A stretch of 64,000 nt of DNA from Hysterangium stoloniferum (taxonomy: Eukaryota; Basidiomycota; Agaricomycetes; Hysterangiales; Hysterangiaceae), in assembly GCA_015178975.1 (NCBI GenBank), contig WHVD01000001.1:3906001-3970000 (forward strand), written 5' to 3'. A model generated the notes under the pieces. That model ran no database searches and was not told the DNA's origin. It saw only the letters and a program-made list of their open reading frames with translations. Positions 1 through 10,745 of the stretch are shown in pieces. The position numbers were made by a program, and so were the translations under genes. Numbering within the stretch: the first letter of the stretch is position 1; the number at the start of each line of letters is the position of its first letter.

Positions 1-499
1 GTTGGAAGGCTTATTGTGGAAACTATTAGAAAATAACTGGGAATCCCAAATAATTTCTGATAGGGGTAAGGATTTGGCTTCAGCTTATGCGCTGCACCCT
101 TATGCAAACACTTGGATGTCTGTATTTCAGATGGCTGATGTATGCTGGAAAGATGGAGAATATCCAGGGTTTTGAAGAGTTCTGAATATCAAGTGTACAA
201 AAAGAGATGAGGAACAAGCCAACTAAGTCAATATTAGATTTGAGCTGTACATACTGTACATGTCTGTAGAACTAATATAGGTTGTTCTGCAATTGTACTA
301 CTAACTTGGATCACAATAAGACAGATTCAGACAGAGATTTCAAACGAGGAACATAATAAGTAAAAATGAATGCTGGTCAACAGACAAGTTACCAGATACA
401 AAACAAGTATTGAGATGCAGAATGTCTGGAAACTAAGTAAAGGTCCTAAGATGGGAATTGCATCAGAAGATTGAAGTATCTGGGGAACAGATTGTAACA
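1..499 (-). repeat. Degenerate LTR, 3' LTR of an old chromovirus (truncated by window edge)
   Basis: Read on the minus strand this is an LTR ending (on +) in GTAACA at 499. It carries the U5 motif shared by other LTRs here (positions 71-100, TTGGCTTCAGCTTATGCGCT). The order that follows on + is the same as after the intact chromovirus LTR at 41655-42475: LTR, then CCTCCCT and a 'AAGTCCCAnAGAGGCT' stretch, then a TATA box. The other LTR end lies outside the window. CpG sites are mostly lost relative to the intact copy. Confidence 0.7.
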
Positions 500-1040
500 G
501 TACCTCCCTGTTAAGGCTGAAGTCCCATAGAGGCTTATTGGTACTGGGTAATCAGTGATTCATTATGTGTCAAAAGATCACATGTCTGGAGGTGGATAGT
601 TCAGGGGCCAGATCCAGGGTATAAAAGCTTTAAAAATACAATTGTCATTTATTTATTTTTTAACTTCAATTTCTACCAATGTCACATACCAATTGGCAGC
701 TGTTCCTGTTATCCATCATCCCTTGTTTTGGGATACTCCAGATTCTGAAGATGCTAAGACTCCTATAATGTCAAAGGTTGAGGAGCTTAGGTTGAAAGAG
801 AAGCAGGAAGGGAAGGTGAATGGAAGCTAAATTTCTGTGATATATTCTGCTAAAAAGCAAAACAGCAGAAAGCAGTTGAAGTGAACTTAGAAGATCAAGC
901 CCAAAGGTAGGTTTTTGATTTCCCTTTAGACAAAAGGCCAATATCTGGAAACAGAATCAGAAGGCCAGGTGTGAGAGGTACAGTGAAATATACTCAGGAA
1001 ATATAGTCTGGATGAGCTCATACTAAAATTTCCATTATTA
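500..1040 (+). pseudogene. Remnant of the antisense Zn2Cys6 gene: promoter and first exon
   Basis: Decayed counterpart of the region 42476-43060. It keeps the block ATGTGTCAAAAG (about 573) and a TATA box (TATAAAA near 620). The open frame ending at 830 contains a short charged stretch (EELRLKEKQEGK) comparable to the charged helix of the intact first exon. A possible intron with GTAGGT..TTTAG borders follows near 907. The zinc cluster is not present; the region is cut off by the Gypsy-1 LTR-like sequence starting near 1081. Assignment rests on position and promoter similarity more than on protein identity. Confidence 0.45.
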
Positions 1041-1080
1041 TTTCTACTTTCTCTCTATTTTATTATACACTTATAATTAG

Positions 1081-1570
1081 TTCGACGACCTATGTATGCG
1101 GTAAATTGACTCTTGTGGGTGCATGCACACCAAGCTTATGTATTCTAGCACCCATAGTTAGAACTCAGACACTTTTTACCCCGCAACCATGACTTACCCA
1201 GACACCGATTAGTGTCCTGTAAGTTGTGATTGGGGTATTGTCTCGACCGTCACAGACGGGCTTTGACTATTGACGCAATCAGAGTTTCGAACTATACTAG
1301 TTGAAACTCCACTTTTATCTCAATCCACGCAGACTACATCCATGCTACTCTGTTATTTGACTCTCTCATAATTCTCTTCTACACTCGAGTAGTCCCTCAG
1401 AATCGTACTTCATAGTCAATTCTCCTTATTCGTTTTAGCTCTCTATTCTACTTTAGATAGCCATTTCACCTGACCATATTGAACTAAACAGTCAATACAT
1501 CTTTGTGTTGTACCTAAACGGTCGATATTCTTTGTATATAGAACGGTTAGAACTTCCACCACTCTTCACA
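1081..1570 (+). repeat. Probable 5' LTR/leader of Gypsy-1
   Basis: Directly precedes the Gypsy-1 gag frame (ATG at 1647). Its right end (…CCACCACTCTTCACA) is matched in reverse orientation at 37933 onward, where a copy starts TGTGAAGAGTGGTGG and runs to about 38290 (end TTCGAACTAATAAAA). The right boundary is therefore supported by two copies; the left boundary is not resolved. TATA-like text (TGTATATAGAACGG) lies near 1535. Confidence 0.5.
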
Positions 1571-1646
1571 GTGGTGATCCAAGCTGGACCACTCTTTCCC
1601 TATGAAGAAAACGTTACTCTATGACTATTAATTTCTAAGCATGTAA

Positions 1647-4335
1647 ATGACCACTGGCAAGAACCAAACACCAAGATCTTCAACAACCCCGAGTAGTTCA
1701 AAAACTCGTCAAAGACCTGCTACTCTGGAACCACCCTGTAACATAACCATGAGGAAGTCCTCATTGACTTTTCAAAGACCAGCCCCTCCTGGGAATTCCC
1801 CTGGAGCAGCAGCTGGAGCATCGATGGATGCTCCCCCTGATCCACATGAGGAACATCCATCAACTGGGCAGTTGAGCACCCCTGGAGCTAATGTCGAGCC
1901 TACCTGTGCACCTGAGCCCATTCTCTTGTTCCCACCAAGGCAGGGCATCCTTAAGCAGTTCCTTGGGGGTCATATGGTTTACGCTGAGCCTATCGATGTG
2001 AAATGGGACATGTACTACGCCAATTGAATCCCCACTGATCAGCATACTCCTTTCGTGGAGGAGTACGATACAGATTACCCTTCTTTACCGGTGACTATAG
2101 CAGTCTGGTTAGGTTGTTATCAGGCCATCTTATTGGTGCAGGACTTATTCATGGGACCAGGAACCCTTGAGGATCTGACACCCTCGATTCCCGAATGGTT
2201 GAATGATGTTACATCCAGTATGGAAGGAGGAAGGACAATTTTTAGGTGGGAAGTGTTCTCTTTATTCCTCGAAGCGCTTCACACACATGATGATGTGCTG
2301 CAAATCCTTCACAGCCTACTCAGTGGGGATCATATCGTGCCCAAGGTTGACTACCAGTATATGTACATCTGAATGTTGGAGGAATCTCTTAATGGAGTTA
2401 TGCCAAATCTATCATTCGTGTACTTTACTCTAAGGGGCCAGTTGAAGCGAAATCAGAGGAGGCTCGATAAAATGGTTTTGGAGGTGCTTTACCCTTATAA
2501 TAATTCAATTCGAGTGCCCAATTCGCCCATCTCCATGACTAATTTGTTTGTTCACAACCTAAATGGGTCTCCTGATACTCATTTCCTCCATTCGCTCAAT
2601 CGTCCTGTCATTTTGCAAGACTTCCTGTTGGATATGAGGATGCAAGTTGCAGATCATCTTCAGGAAAAGGGGATTGAAATCTGCACTCCCTTCCATCAAC
2701 CTCAGCCGTGTCGGCCTTTGAATATGATCAGAATTGAGAGAGAAATCACGACGGAACCCAGCCCTGTGCCCCACCAGGGGATCCATCACTCTCGTGTCAC
2801 ATTAGAAAGAATTTTGGATAATCCTAACTTCAGTGATGAACAACCTGCGATTAGGAATCGATCAGTCGCCAACAGGGGTCGACCGTCCTTCTCTACCGTA
2901 TTCACCGAGGGTATAGCTGGTCAGGTTGCTGGTCGAGGATCACTGAATCCAGACAATCCCCACCATTCCCTGCCGATCTCCTCGAATCCCTTTCTGCCAC
3001 CAGAGGACCCCCTAGCAGTTCATCCGGGAGTTCTAATAGTTCAGACTATGGAGGGAATTTGGGATGTGGGGGGCATCACGGTGGAGTACCTAACTCTCCC
3101 TTTCGAACTCTGACACAGCCTCAAGCCAGTGCACTTATCGATGACTGACCTAAGGGCAAAAGGATCACTCTTAACACCAACAACATCAAGATAAAATGGT
3201 CTGACCTTCCCGAATACGATGGAACTCAATCCAAGGCTTTGGACTACATCATGGATATCATGAGTCTTTTGGAGATATCAGACTCCATGAGCACATTGTT
3301 AGGAGTCGCTCTGCCAAGACAACTCACTGGCAATGCCAAGATCTGGTGGAGCACCCTGGACTGTGAACATCACATCACACTGAATTCAGTCGATCTCACC
3401 GATCGTTCCTTTGGGGCATCATAGAGGGACTACTCGGAACTCATTGGCACGAATCCTTAGCCTTAGAATGGGAAGCCATGAAATTTCGACAAGCCGGCCA
3501 TGACCGTGAGACACCTGTTCACTACATTCAATGGAGAATTAAGCTTTATAGATTCTTGTATGGGTTCCACCAAAATTGAAAGGATGAAACATGCAGACTC
3601 ATACTGATGCTGCCCATGGAATGGCTTTACCTTCTACAAGGACAACCCATCAACGACATCATGAGCTTACAGACTTATGCTAACAATCTACAAGAGGCTC
3701 TGATTAATGCTTGGGTCCAAACACATCGTGTTATGGGTTTCAAGAGCCCAGAGTAATGATCGCTGAACAGGAAGAGTTGGATCCCTGGCATGAGGAAGAA
3801 CACTCTAGAGGAATTGACCACATTAATCGAGGCCTCGTCCTTCTCAGTGAAGCCAAAGATAGAACTGTCCCTAGGAGATCTAATGTGAGACAGGGTAAGA
3901 AACATGGCAAGTTCTTTTTCGAACGAAGTGACAAGAAAAGCATTGCTAAAGGAGTGCTGGATTTGTGGGAGTTTAGAGCATTTTAAGATTGACTGCCCTC
4001 ACACGGGTAGGATGTCGCACTATGTCTCTATTAACAAATGCTCCATGCAGAACCCAACTGAGGAGGCAGAGGATCAGAGGGCTTATGAAATGGGTTATGG
4101 ATTGAGCATCCAGGGACAAGTACATAATGTTGATGAGGAATCGATTTTCATTTCTGTCTACCTTTCTCAATCAGAGGACAACATTGTTTTAGATGCAAGT
4201 TCACCTTCAAATGAGAACGAAGCATCACAGGTCTATGTTTCTATATCAGACTGTGATTTCCTCGAGAAAGGAGACTGGCTGGACACTCATTGTCAGAACC
4301 GGAAAGGTCTGACTGAGATGGGAGCCTTATTGTGA
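1647..4335 (+). pseudogene. gag: Gypsy-1 (Ty3-type) gag, broken
   Basis: Gag of a Ty3/gypsy element in at least six open segments in changing frames (1647-2027, 2055-2372, 2373-3113, 3239-3424, 3711-3986, 3904-4335). The capsid-like region lies around 3240-3420 (LTGNAKIWWSTL resembles the gag core with its WW pair). The nucleocapsid zinc knuckle C-X2-C-X4-H-X4-C is visible at about 3955-4000 (CWICGSLEHFKIDC). Stops and frameshifts are scattered, so no full protein can be made. A second fragment of the same gag lies at 8745-10745, and the alignable text (e.g. PxxPxxIxxWLGxY) shows that both come from one family. Confidence 0.8.
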
Positions 4336-5613
4336 CCTACCATTGAGGAAATCGTCGATGAGGAAGTATTTGCGAACTGATCTAAGGGAATAAGTCAGAC
4401 CTACATTATAGAAGACCCCTCTGAGTTAGAGGGATCAGAGAAGGAGAACTTCCCCTTCGACCCAGGATAGTTACCCAACCTAATTCCTTGTGAGGAGTCA
4501 GACTCTGAAGTGGATGACTATGTTCCGAATGCTATGCCCGAGGTACCTAACAGTAGACACGTCAGGAGGAACATCAAACTAGCCACAAAAAAGGGAAGGA
4601 AAAGACCCAGGGTCCAATACCCTCGATCCAGTCGGCTTATGAAAGAGGATTCAACCATTATTTACCGCAGAAGGGATCCCCCAGGTGGATACTCCAGTAT
4701 TGGGATCTCAGCATTACATGTCTATGAATGCGTAGGGAATTCAGAAGCCTCTAACCCTATTAAAATCAGGCTGGATGCTGGGGCCAACCTCTCCTTAATT
4801 TCGGAGGATTTCTACAAGGAACTAGAGGACTGCCCCAAGCTCAAGCAAGGACTCAAGTTGCGCCTCATACAGCTTACTGGTAGTGCTAAGGTCTTAGGAT
4901 ACATCAATGTCCCCATTTACCTCAAAGACAACACTGGTATTCTCCTTAAATTTACCACCAAAATGTACATTGTCCGAGGCATGACCATCCCAATTCTTCT
5001 CAGAGAGGACTTTCACATGAAATATGAGATCAGGACACTATGAGACCAGCCGTTGGGCTCTAGACTGATTCTATTAGGGAGGGTGGGGTCTATCCCAGCC
5101 AGTTCTTCCAAGGAGCCACAGCCTTTAGCCTTCTCGATCAGCAAGATCCCCCTTGAGGAATTAGCCAATGACTCACCTGAATTGACTTCCAAACCAGACA
5201 AAGGGGTGTGTACTGAAAGAGTCACACGGGCCCTGCAGGATTGTACTACAGAGCCGGAATCAGCTCGATTAGTACCAATCTTTGTCAGAGATCTTATTGG
5301 TGACCAATGGATAGCCGAGGGAGTTGTCTTACAGAATGATGATGGAAGTATACTAGCCACTCCCACCACTAACCCCTCTCTGACACCAAAAATCATTAGA
5401 TGAGGGGAAACCATTGGATTAATTCATGACGTGAACAGATGGGCTCAGATGCCTAGATCTTCAACTGAGAAGGCATCAATGCAGTCAATGGCAACTAAGA
5501 TTTCTGACCTTGTAGAGAGCCTATCAAGAATAGAAGAGGAGTGTGTCCTTAATCCTTGACCTTCCGGACAACCCCCAGAACAGGAACTCACAGACGATTT
5601 CGACCCAGCAGGC
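4336..5613 (+). pseudogene. pol: Gypsy-1 pol, protease region, broken
   Basis: Continues the Gypsy-1 element. An aspartic-protease-like domain spans about 4735-5030: LDAGANLSLI with a downstream YINVPIYL and the ILLREDFH end typical of retropepsins. The usual D-S/T-G active-site triplet reads D-A-G here, which is not expected to be functional. In-frame stops occur near 4333, 4378, 5041 and 5401. The frame runs up to the solo LTR inserted at 5614 (target CAGGC) and resumes beyond it at 6508. Confidence 0.7.
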
Positions 5614-6507
5614 TGTTAAGAGCAGAAACTGACGGATGTCGGCTGGCCGACAGGGACCGAACGGAAGGACTTGGCTTCAGCTTATGTGCTGCGCCCTCGC
5701 AAGTTACCGTCAGGTGTCCTTAAATTTTGGGCGGGTGAAAACTAGTCCTGTCAAGTAAACCTCTCGGTAAACTACTGAGTGGAAACCGAAGGATAAGTCG
5801 AGGGTTGGGTTGAGGGGTCGGAGACCAAGAGTCGGAGGCTGAGAGAGTCGGAGACTGAGAGAGTTGGAGACTGAGACAGTCGGAGACTGAGACAGTCAGA
5901 CTGAGAGTGTCGGGGACTGAGAGTTGGAGATTAGAGGTTGAAGTCGTAAATGTAGGTTGAATCGTAAATCGGATGGAGTCGGAATGTGGTGGTCGTGAAT
6001 AGATAATGGAGTCGGAAATTAGAGGGTATCTAAGTCGATCTAAGTCGATATTCTGATTGTCTAGTAGTTACATTACAGCGGGTCTTATATACGAGTTATC
6101 GGCGTCTAGAAACTACTAACTAAGGGAAGAGCGGAAAACGGCATTGACAAATAAGCTTGACTAGGAACCGGAAGGTTACGATAAGATCGCAAGCCGAGGT
6201 TTAGCCGAGAGCGGAATTACGAGAAAAGGGAATAGTCCACGGGCTACAGGTATATATGGGCATATGTGAAACATAGAGTAAAACGGATCATCATAATGAA
6301 AAGGGGACATATCAAAGCATAACCAGATGGTAGAGTATATTTTGACAGGGGCGTAAATGAGGTTTGATCGCCATGAAGGTATATGTCAGTGTCGGTATTC
6401 CAAAGGTTGCCGAAATGATGACTTGATCAATAACTTGGAACATCGATAGACTGTAGTATTCTCGGAGACCATCGGGTTGCGACATGGGTTATGACACGGT
6501 CGTAACA
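5614..6507 (-). mobile_element. Solo LTR, family 5, with CAGGC target duplication
   Basis: An 894-bp LTR in minus orientation, with ends TGTTAAGAGC…TCGTAACA on +. The 5-bp flanks 5609-5613 and 6508-6512 are both CAGGC, a perfect target-site duplication. On the minus strand it has a TATA box (TATATAAG, near 6088-6095) and, 33 nt downstream, AATCAGAATAT, matching the predicted transcript start of the other LTR families. The U5 motif (5667-5698) and a small hairpin (GTCGG-CTGG-CCGAC, 5638-5651) lie near the 3' end. It interrupts Gypsy-1 pol between protease and reverse transcriptase. Confidence 0.9.
5800..5935. repeat. Degenerate tandem repeat inside LTR
   Basis: About eight imperfect copies of a ~16-bp unit close to GTCGGAGACTGAGAGA. 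It lies within the LTR at 5614-6507, between the U5 motif and the transcript start. The comparable stretch of the Gypsy-2 LTR family holds a GTCGTGAGTCG-type repeat, so a repetitive leader is a shared trait. Confidence 0.8.
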
Positions 6508-7916
6508 CAGGCCCTAAAACATCAGAGGTTGCCACCACGGAAACATTTTGTGCGGAGGACCTACATAAGTTGGTTAACTTAGGACCTGACATTCCTACTG
6601 ACATCTCCTCCCACTTGGAGTCGGTATTGACTAAGAAGATTCAAGCCTTCGGAGTAGATGGGTGTTTAGGACAAGTAGACATCAATGTCAATGTCCCGTT
6701 GAAAGAAGGCACGCAACCTATTTCGATGTCAATATTTCCAACTTCCCCAGCTAATAGGAAGGTCATTGATGAACAAATGGATACTTGGTTTCAACAGGGA
6801 GTAATCGAACTGTCCAAAAGTCCTTGGGGGGTGCCAGCCTTTGTCGTCTATTGCAACGGGAAACCACGAGTGGTGATTGACTATAGGAAGTTGAACAGCC
6901 TAACAGTTCCTGACAAATTCCCATTGCCACACCAGTCTGAAATCATGCAAGCGCTTTCAGGATCCAACATATTATCTTCCTTTGACGCACTAGCTGGCTT
7001 TACCTAGCTTGAAATGTTAGAGGAAGACAAACCGAAGACTGCCTTCAGATCCCATTGAGGACTGTGGCAATTCAGGAGAATGCCCTTTGGACTTTGTAAT
7101 GGACCCTCTATAATCCAGGGAGTTATGCAAACTGTCCTTGCACCTTACTTATGGATATTCTGCCTAGTTTATATTGACGACATTGTGATCTTCTCTAAGA
7201 CATGGGACGATCATTTAGAGCATTTAGACCAGGTTCTACAAGCCATAATTGCAGTGGGAATCACTCTCTCACCCAAAAAGTGCTACATTGGGTATAACTC
7301 AATTCTATTACTAGGACATAAGGTGTCTAGACTCAGTTTTTCTACCCATCAAGAAAAGGTCGCCGCCATAATAGAACTAACTACACCTTCCAAGATAGCA
7401 GATCTTCAATGTTTCCTCAGGATGGTCCTGTACTTCTTCACTTACATACCATTTTATTCCTGGACGGTTTCTCCACTCTTCAACCTCTTAAAGAAAGGAG
7501 TCTGTTGGACTTGGGATTCTGAACATGCCCGAGCTTTTGAAGACATCAAGGTGGCATTGAGCTCTTCTCCAGTACTCAGACACCCCGCTAGTGGCATGCC
7601 TTATTGGTTATACATGGACACTTCGGACTTCACGCTGGGATGTTGTCTTCAACAAATACAGAAAATGACGCTCAAAGACCTAAAAGATACTAAAATCTAC
7701 GCCCAAGCAAGATCAGCCTTCGATCAATCACGAGACATGCCCATTTTCATTACTCATTATAAAACCAAGGAGCTGGAATTCACTTGGACGGATTCCTGGG
7801 CCTCAGATTTTGACAACACCAGTGTCACTGTTGAGCATGTCATCGCCTATTGGAGCCACATGCTCAAGAAAGCAGAATGTAATTACTCAGCCATGGAATG
7901 AGAAGCATTAGCTGCT
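6508..7916 (+). pseudogene. pol: Gypsy-1 pol, reverse transcriptase region, broken
   Basis: Reverse transcriptase of a Ty3-type element. Visible are the start of the RT fold (SPWGVPAFVV, VVIDYRKLNSL near 6880), a stop after LAGFT at 7006, MPFGLCNGPS (7080) and the catalytic Y-I-D-D at about 7170-7180 (LVYIDDIVIFSKTW). The thumb and linker follow, up to the start of RNase H (LYMDTSDFTLGC, 7610), reaching AECNYSAME then a stop at 7899. The next expected RNase H text is missing here but present at 11853, 3.9 kb further right. Confidence 0.8.
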
Positions 7917-8546
7917 AGGATGAAGCCTGTGGTAATGAAGAAATGGAGGACTGGAAAAAGGTGGTGTGGTCTGATGAGACAAAAATAAATAGTCTGGGGT
8001 CAGATGGCAGGAAGTGGGTGTGGAAAAAGGCAGGGGAGGGCTTGAGTGACAGGCTGGTTGAGGGAACCCTGAAGTTTGGTGGTGGATCTTTGATGATGTG
8101 GGGGTGCATGCTGGGGGGGGGGGGGGGGGGGGTTATGCATGCAAGATTGATGGATGTATGGGGATCTCTACATACAGATTCTGGGGGATGACCTGAAAGC
8201 CAGCCTCAGGGATTATGGTAAATCTGCAGATGATGTCATCTTCCAGCAGGATAATGACCCCAAGCATACCTGCAAGACCGCCCAGAATTGGTTCCAAGAA
8301 AATGGTTTCAGGGTTCTCTCATGGCCAGCACAGTCTCCTGACCTGAATCCCATTGAACACTTATGGAATCACCTGAAGAGGAGGTTGGCAGGGTATGAGA
8401 ATGCACCCCAGGGGATGGAAGAGCTTTGGGAGAGGGTGGTGGAGGAATGGTACAAGATTGATGCAAAGGTGTGCCAGGATTTGATTGAAAGTATGCCTAG
8501 GAGAATTGCAGATATATTAAAGGCAAAGGGTGGCTATACCAAGTAC
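7917..8546 (+). pseudogene. Tc1/mariner-like transposase relic
   Basis: C-terminal half of a Tc1-type DDE transposase in two frames. VVWSDETKI (7965) carries the first catalytic Asp, QQDNDPKHT (8240) the second, and DLNPIEHLW (8340) the Glu, with 34 residues between the second Asp and Glu (DD34E). The N-terminal DNA-binding half is missing. The reading frame breaks at a run of 20 G (8113-8132) between the MWGCM motif and the second half. I could not find convincing terminal inverted repeats. It abuts the truncated RNase H of Gypsy-1 directly. Confidence 0.85.
8113..8132. repeat. Poly-G tract of 20
   Basis: Homopolymer inside the Tc1-like transposase at a naturally glycine/G-rich stretch; it coincides with the frame change. 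The length may be inaccurate in the assembly. Confidence 0.9.
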
Positions 8547-8744
8547 TAAATATAAGTAATTTCTTGCCAAAAGCCTGTCAGTGACAAAAGGTATCCAATG
8601 ACCCCTCTCTATTAAAATATTCATATTGTTACTATATATGGATATTACATCAGGAAATTATGGTGTCTTGGATTATACATGATAAAGTATGTTGGCAAAT
8701 ATTGTGGTGATTTGTACAATTTTATCTACTGGGGTATAAGCTAT
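8547..8744. other. Unassigned sequence after the transposase
   Basis: AT-rich sequence with no frame or motif I can identify; it probably includes the 3' untranslated end of the Tc1-like element. Confidence 0.4.
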
Positions 8745-9330
8745 ACAAGTCGAAACTGCAAAACATTGGATACATTTTGTAAGTCACTGTATGGCAATTA
8801 CACAGGATTACCAAACAAGATACCCCACTATACCTCTGTCAATTGTGACTTGGTTAGGTAGGTATCATGGGATTCTATTGGCTCAAACCCTCTTCACACT
8901 ATCAAGGACTCTGGGAGAGGTCACTCAATTGATCCCCAAATGGTCTGAGGAGCTCATAATCCTGATGGAGAGAGGAAGAATGGCAATAAAAAGGGAATTT
9001 TTCATCCAACTTGTGGACATGATGATACATTGCAAATTTTGCATGTACTGATCAGACTCCTCCACCCTGTCCCCAAGGTCAACTATCAATACATATATAT
9101 ATATATGGATTTTAGAACATTTCCTCTACGAAAGGTCACATGAGATATCTTTTGTGTATTTCAGCCTTCGGTCTAGGCTCTTGCACATCCAGTAAAAGTG
9201 TGACAAGATGATGATGGAATTATTGAATGAATTTGATGAGACAATGCAAATACCCCCTTCTCTGGTTTCAACAATGGACTCATTTATATGAGAGCTCAAG
9301 GGTTCCCCTGACACTTGTTTTCTATGTTGG
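8745..9330 (+). pseudogene. gag: Second Gypsy-1 gag fragment, left part
   Basis: Translates to text parallel to 2055-2580 of the first copy: PTIPLSIVTWLGRYHGILLA against PSLPVTIAVWLGCYQAILLV, then SPDTCFL against SPDTHFL. It has several stops (e.g. near 9049). It is interrupted at 9331 by a solo LTR and continues at 10149 with the next gag residues. Confidence 0.75.
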
Positions 9331-10148
9331 TGTTACGACCGGACAATCCTGCTGGACTCTGGGCACTAACCCGTATGCCCCCATGCCCTACACACACCAA
9401 ATGTCTGTTTATAGGATTTCCCGCCCGGACTCCGTATGTCAAGACTCATTACGTTTGACCTCATTACGACACATATCAGTTACTGGACTTCCCCCGGACT
9501 CTGTCTCTGTCTATGTCCATCTTCGTCCCACGCATCAGTCATGGGACCCCACTCAGAATCCCATCACCACTCTAATCGAGCCCCGTTCCCGTTTTAGTCA
9601 AATGACCTGTCACAATTTAGGACTCTGCTCCCACTCCATTTCCCGTTATGGGTTATGCTTTGTCACGATTCGGACTCCACTCCATTCCATCCCATTCCTA
9701 ACACCAAACTTGGTGTTTATTATTCCCATTTTATGTTTTGCTCGTTTCGTTTCATTATTACTGGATTTGGTATGACATTTACTCCACGGTCTATTTAAAC
9801 TGGCAGATGTTGTACATACAATCCAGTCAGACAATTAGCTTAGATTCCCCCCAGTAATCTAATCCATTTCCCACTCTAAACCCTTGCTTGATTCACACCA
9901 CTCACACTAGTCGGAGCCCACGGGCTCCAGCGCATCTATCTCTCTCAACTATCTCAACTCACAACCCACGACCTCCAACCTATGACCTATGACCCACGAA
10001 CCCCACCTGGACTCCCCAGGATTCCTGTCCACCTGTTCAAAATTGGACAACACGATCTAGCGAGGGCGCAGCCTATAAGCTGAAGCCAAGTCCTACCGGA
10101 TATCCCATAGGTTTCTCCGGAGACCCACCCTGTGTGTGTATCCTAACA
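9331..10148 (+). mobile_element. Solo LTR, family 2 (same family as the intact chromovirus)
   Basis: An 818-bp LTR, TGTTACGACCGG…TATCCTAACA, in plus orientation, inserted inside the gag fragment. It contains the TATA box (ATTTAAACTGGCAG, mutated from TATATAAAC), the start sequence (AGTCAGACAAT), the U5 motif (10062-10094) and the U5 hairpin. Flanking 5-mers are GTTGG and GTTCA, only three of five matching, so the target duplication is decayed. Many CpG positions of the intact LTR are TpG or CpA here. Confidence 0.85.
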
Positions 10149-10745
10149 GTTCAGTCAACTGCCCACTGATCTTAGAAGGCTTCCCAATGGATATGAGAAT
10201 TGAAATGATGGAATGTCTATAGGAAAAGAATATTCCCATCAAACTTTCCCTTTATCAACCGCAACCACATCACCTGCTTAGCATGGCTGAACTGGAAAGG
10301 GAAGCTTTAAAGGAATGATGAGCAGCTTCTAATGAGGAAACCCCATGTTCCAGAGTAACCTTTGACACCCCCTCTACAACTCCGAACCCTTTTGATGACT
10401 CCATGGAAGCTAAGCAGATCAGCCACCACTAAAGGTCAACTGTCCTTCTCAACTGCATTTGTTGAAGGGAGAGCAGGTCAGGTATACAGTTGAGGATCAC
10501 AAGACCAGGACGAAACTCGCTGACCCCTGCCTATCAAGTCCAACCCCTTTACTGCACCTGGAGAGGAGCTGAGCAACTCACCTGGGAGCTCAGATAGCTC
10601 CTATAGTAACCAGCACCAGGGATGTGGGGGGCACAACCCTAGGACTCCTCAATTTATAAACCACCCCAGCTTCCGAAGTGATGACTTGCCTAAGGAGATG
10701 CTCACTCTTAACACAAATGACATCAAGATCAAATGGTCTGACATT
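10149..10745 (+). pseudogene. gag: Second Gypsy-1 gag fragment, right part
   Basis: Continues the gag of 8745-9330. Residue text such as YQPQPHHLLSM parallels FHQPQPCRPLNM of the first copy, and the DNA up to 'ATCAAATGGTCTGACATT' (10730-10746) parallels 3184-3206. It contains multiple stops. It ends at the join to a deleted Gypsy-2 copy near 10746. Confidence 0.7.

Noticed and set aside
5800..5935. CRISPR-like array
   Set aside because: Short contiguous imperfect tandem repeats without spacers, inside an LTR of a eukaryote; not CRISPR.
9326..10153. Target duplication for the LTR at 9331-10148
   Set aside because: GTTGG and GTTCA match at only three of five positions; the LTR ends are sound, but the duplication cannot be claimed.
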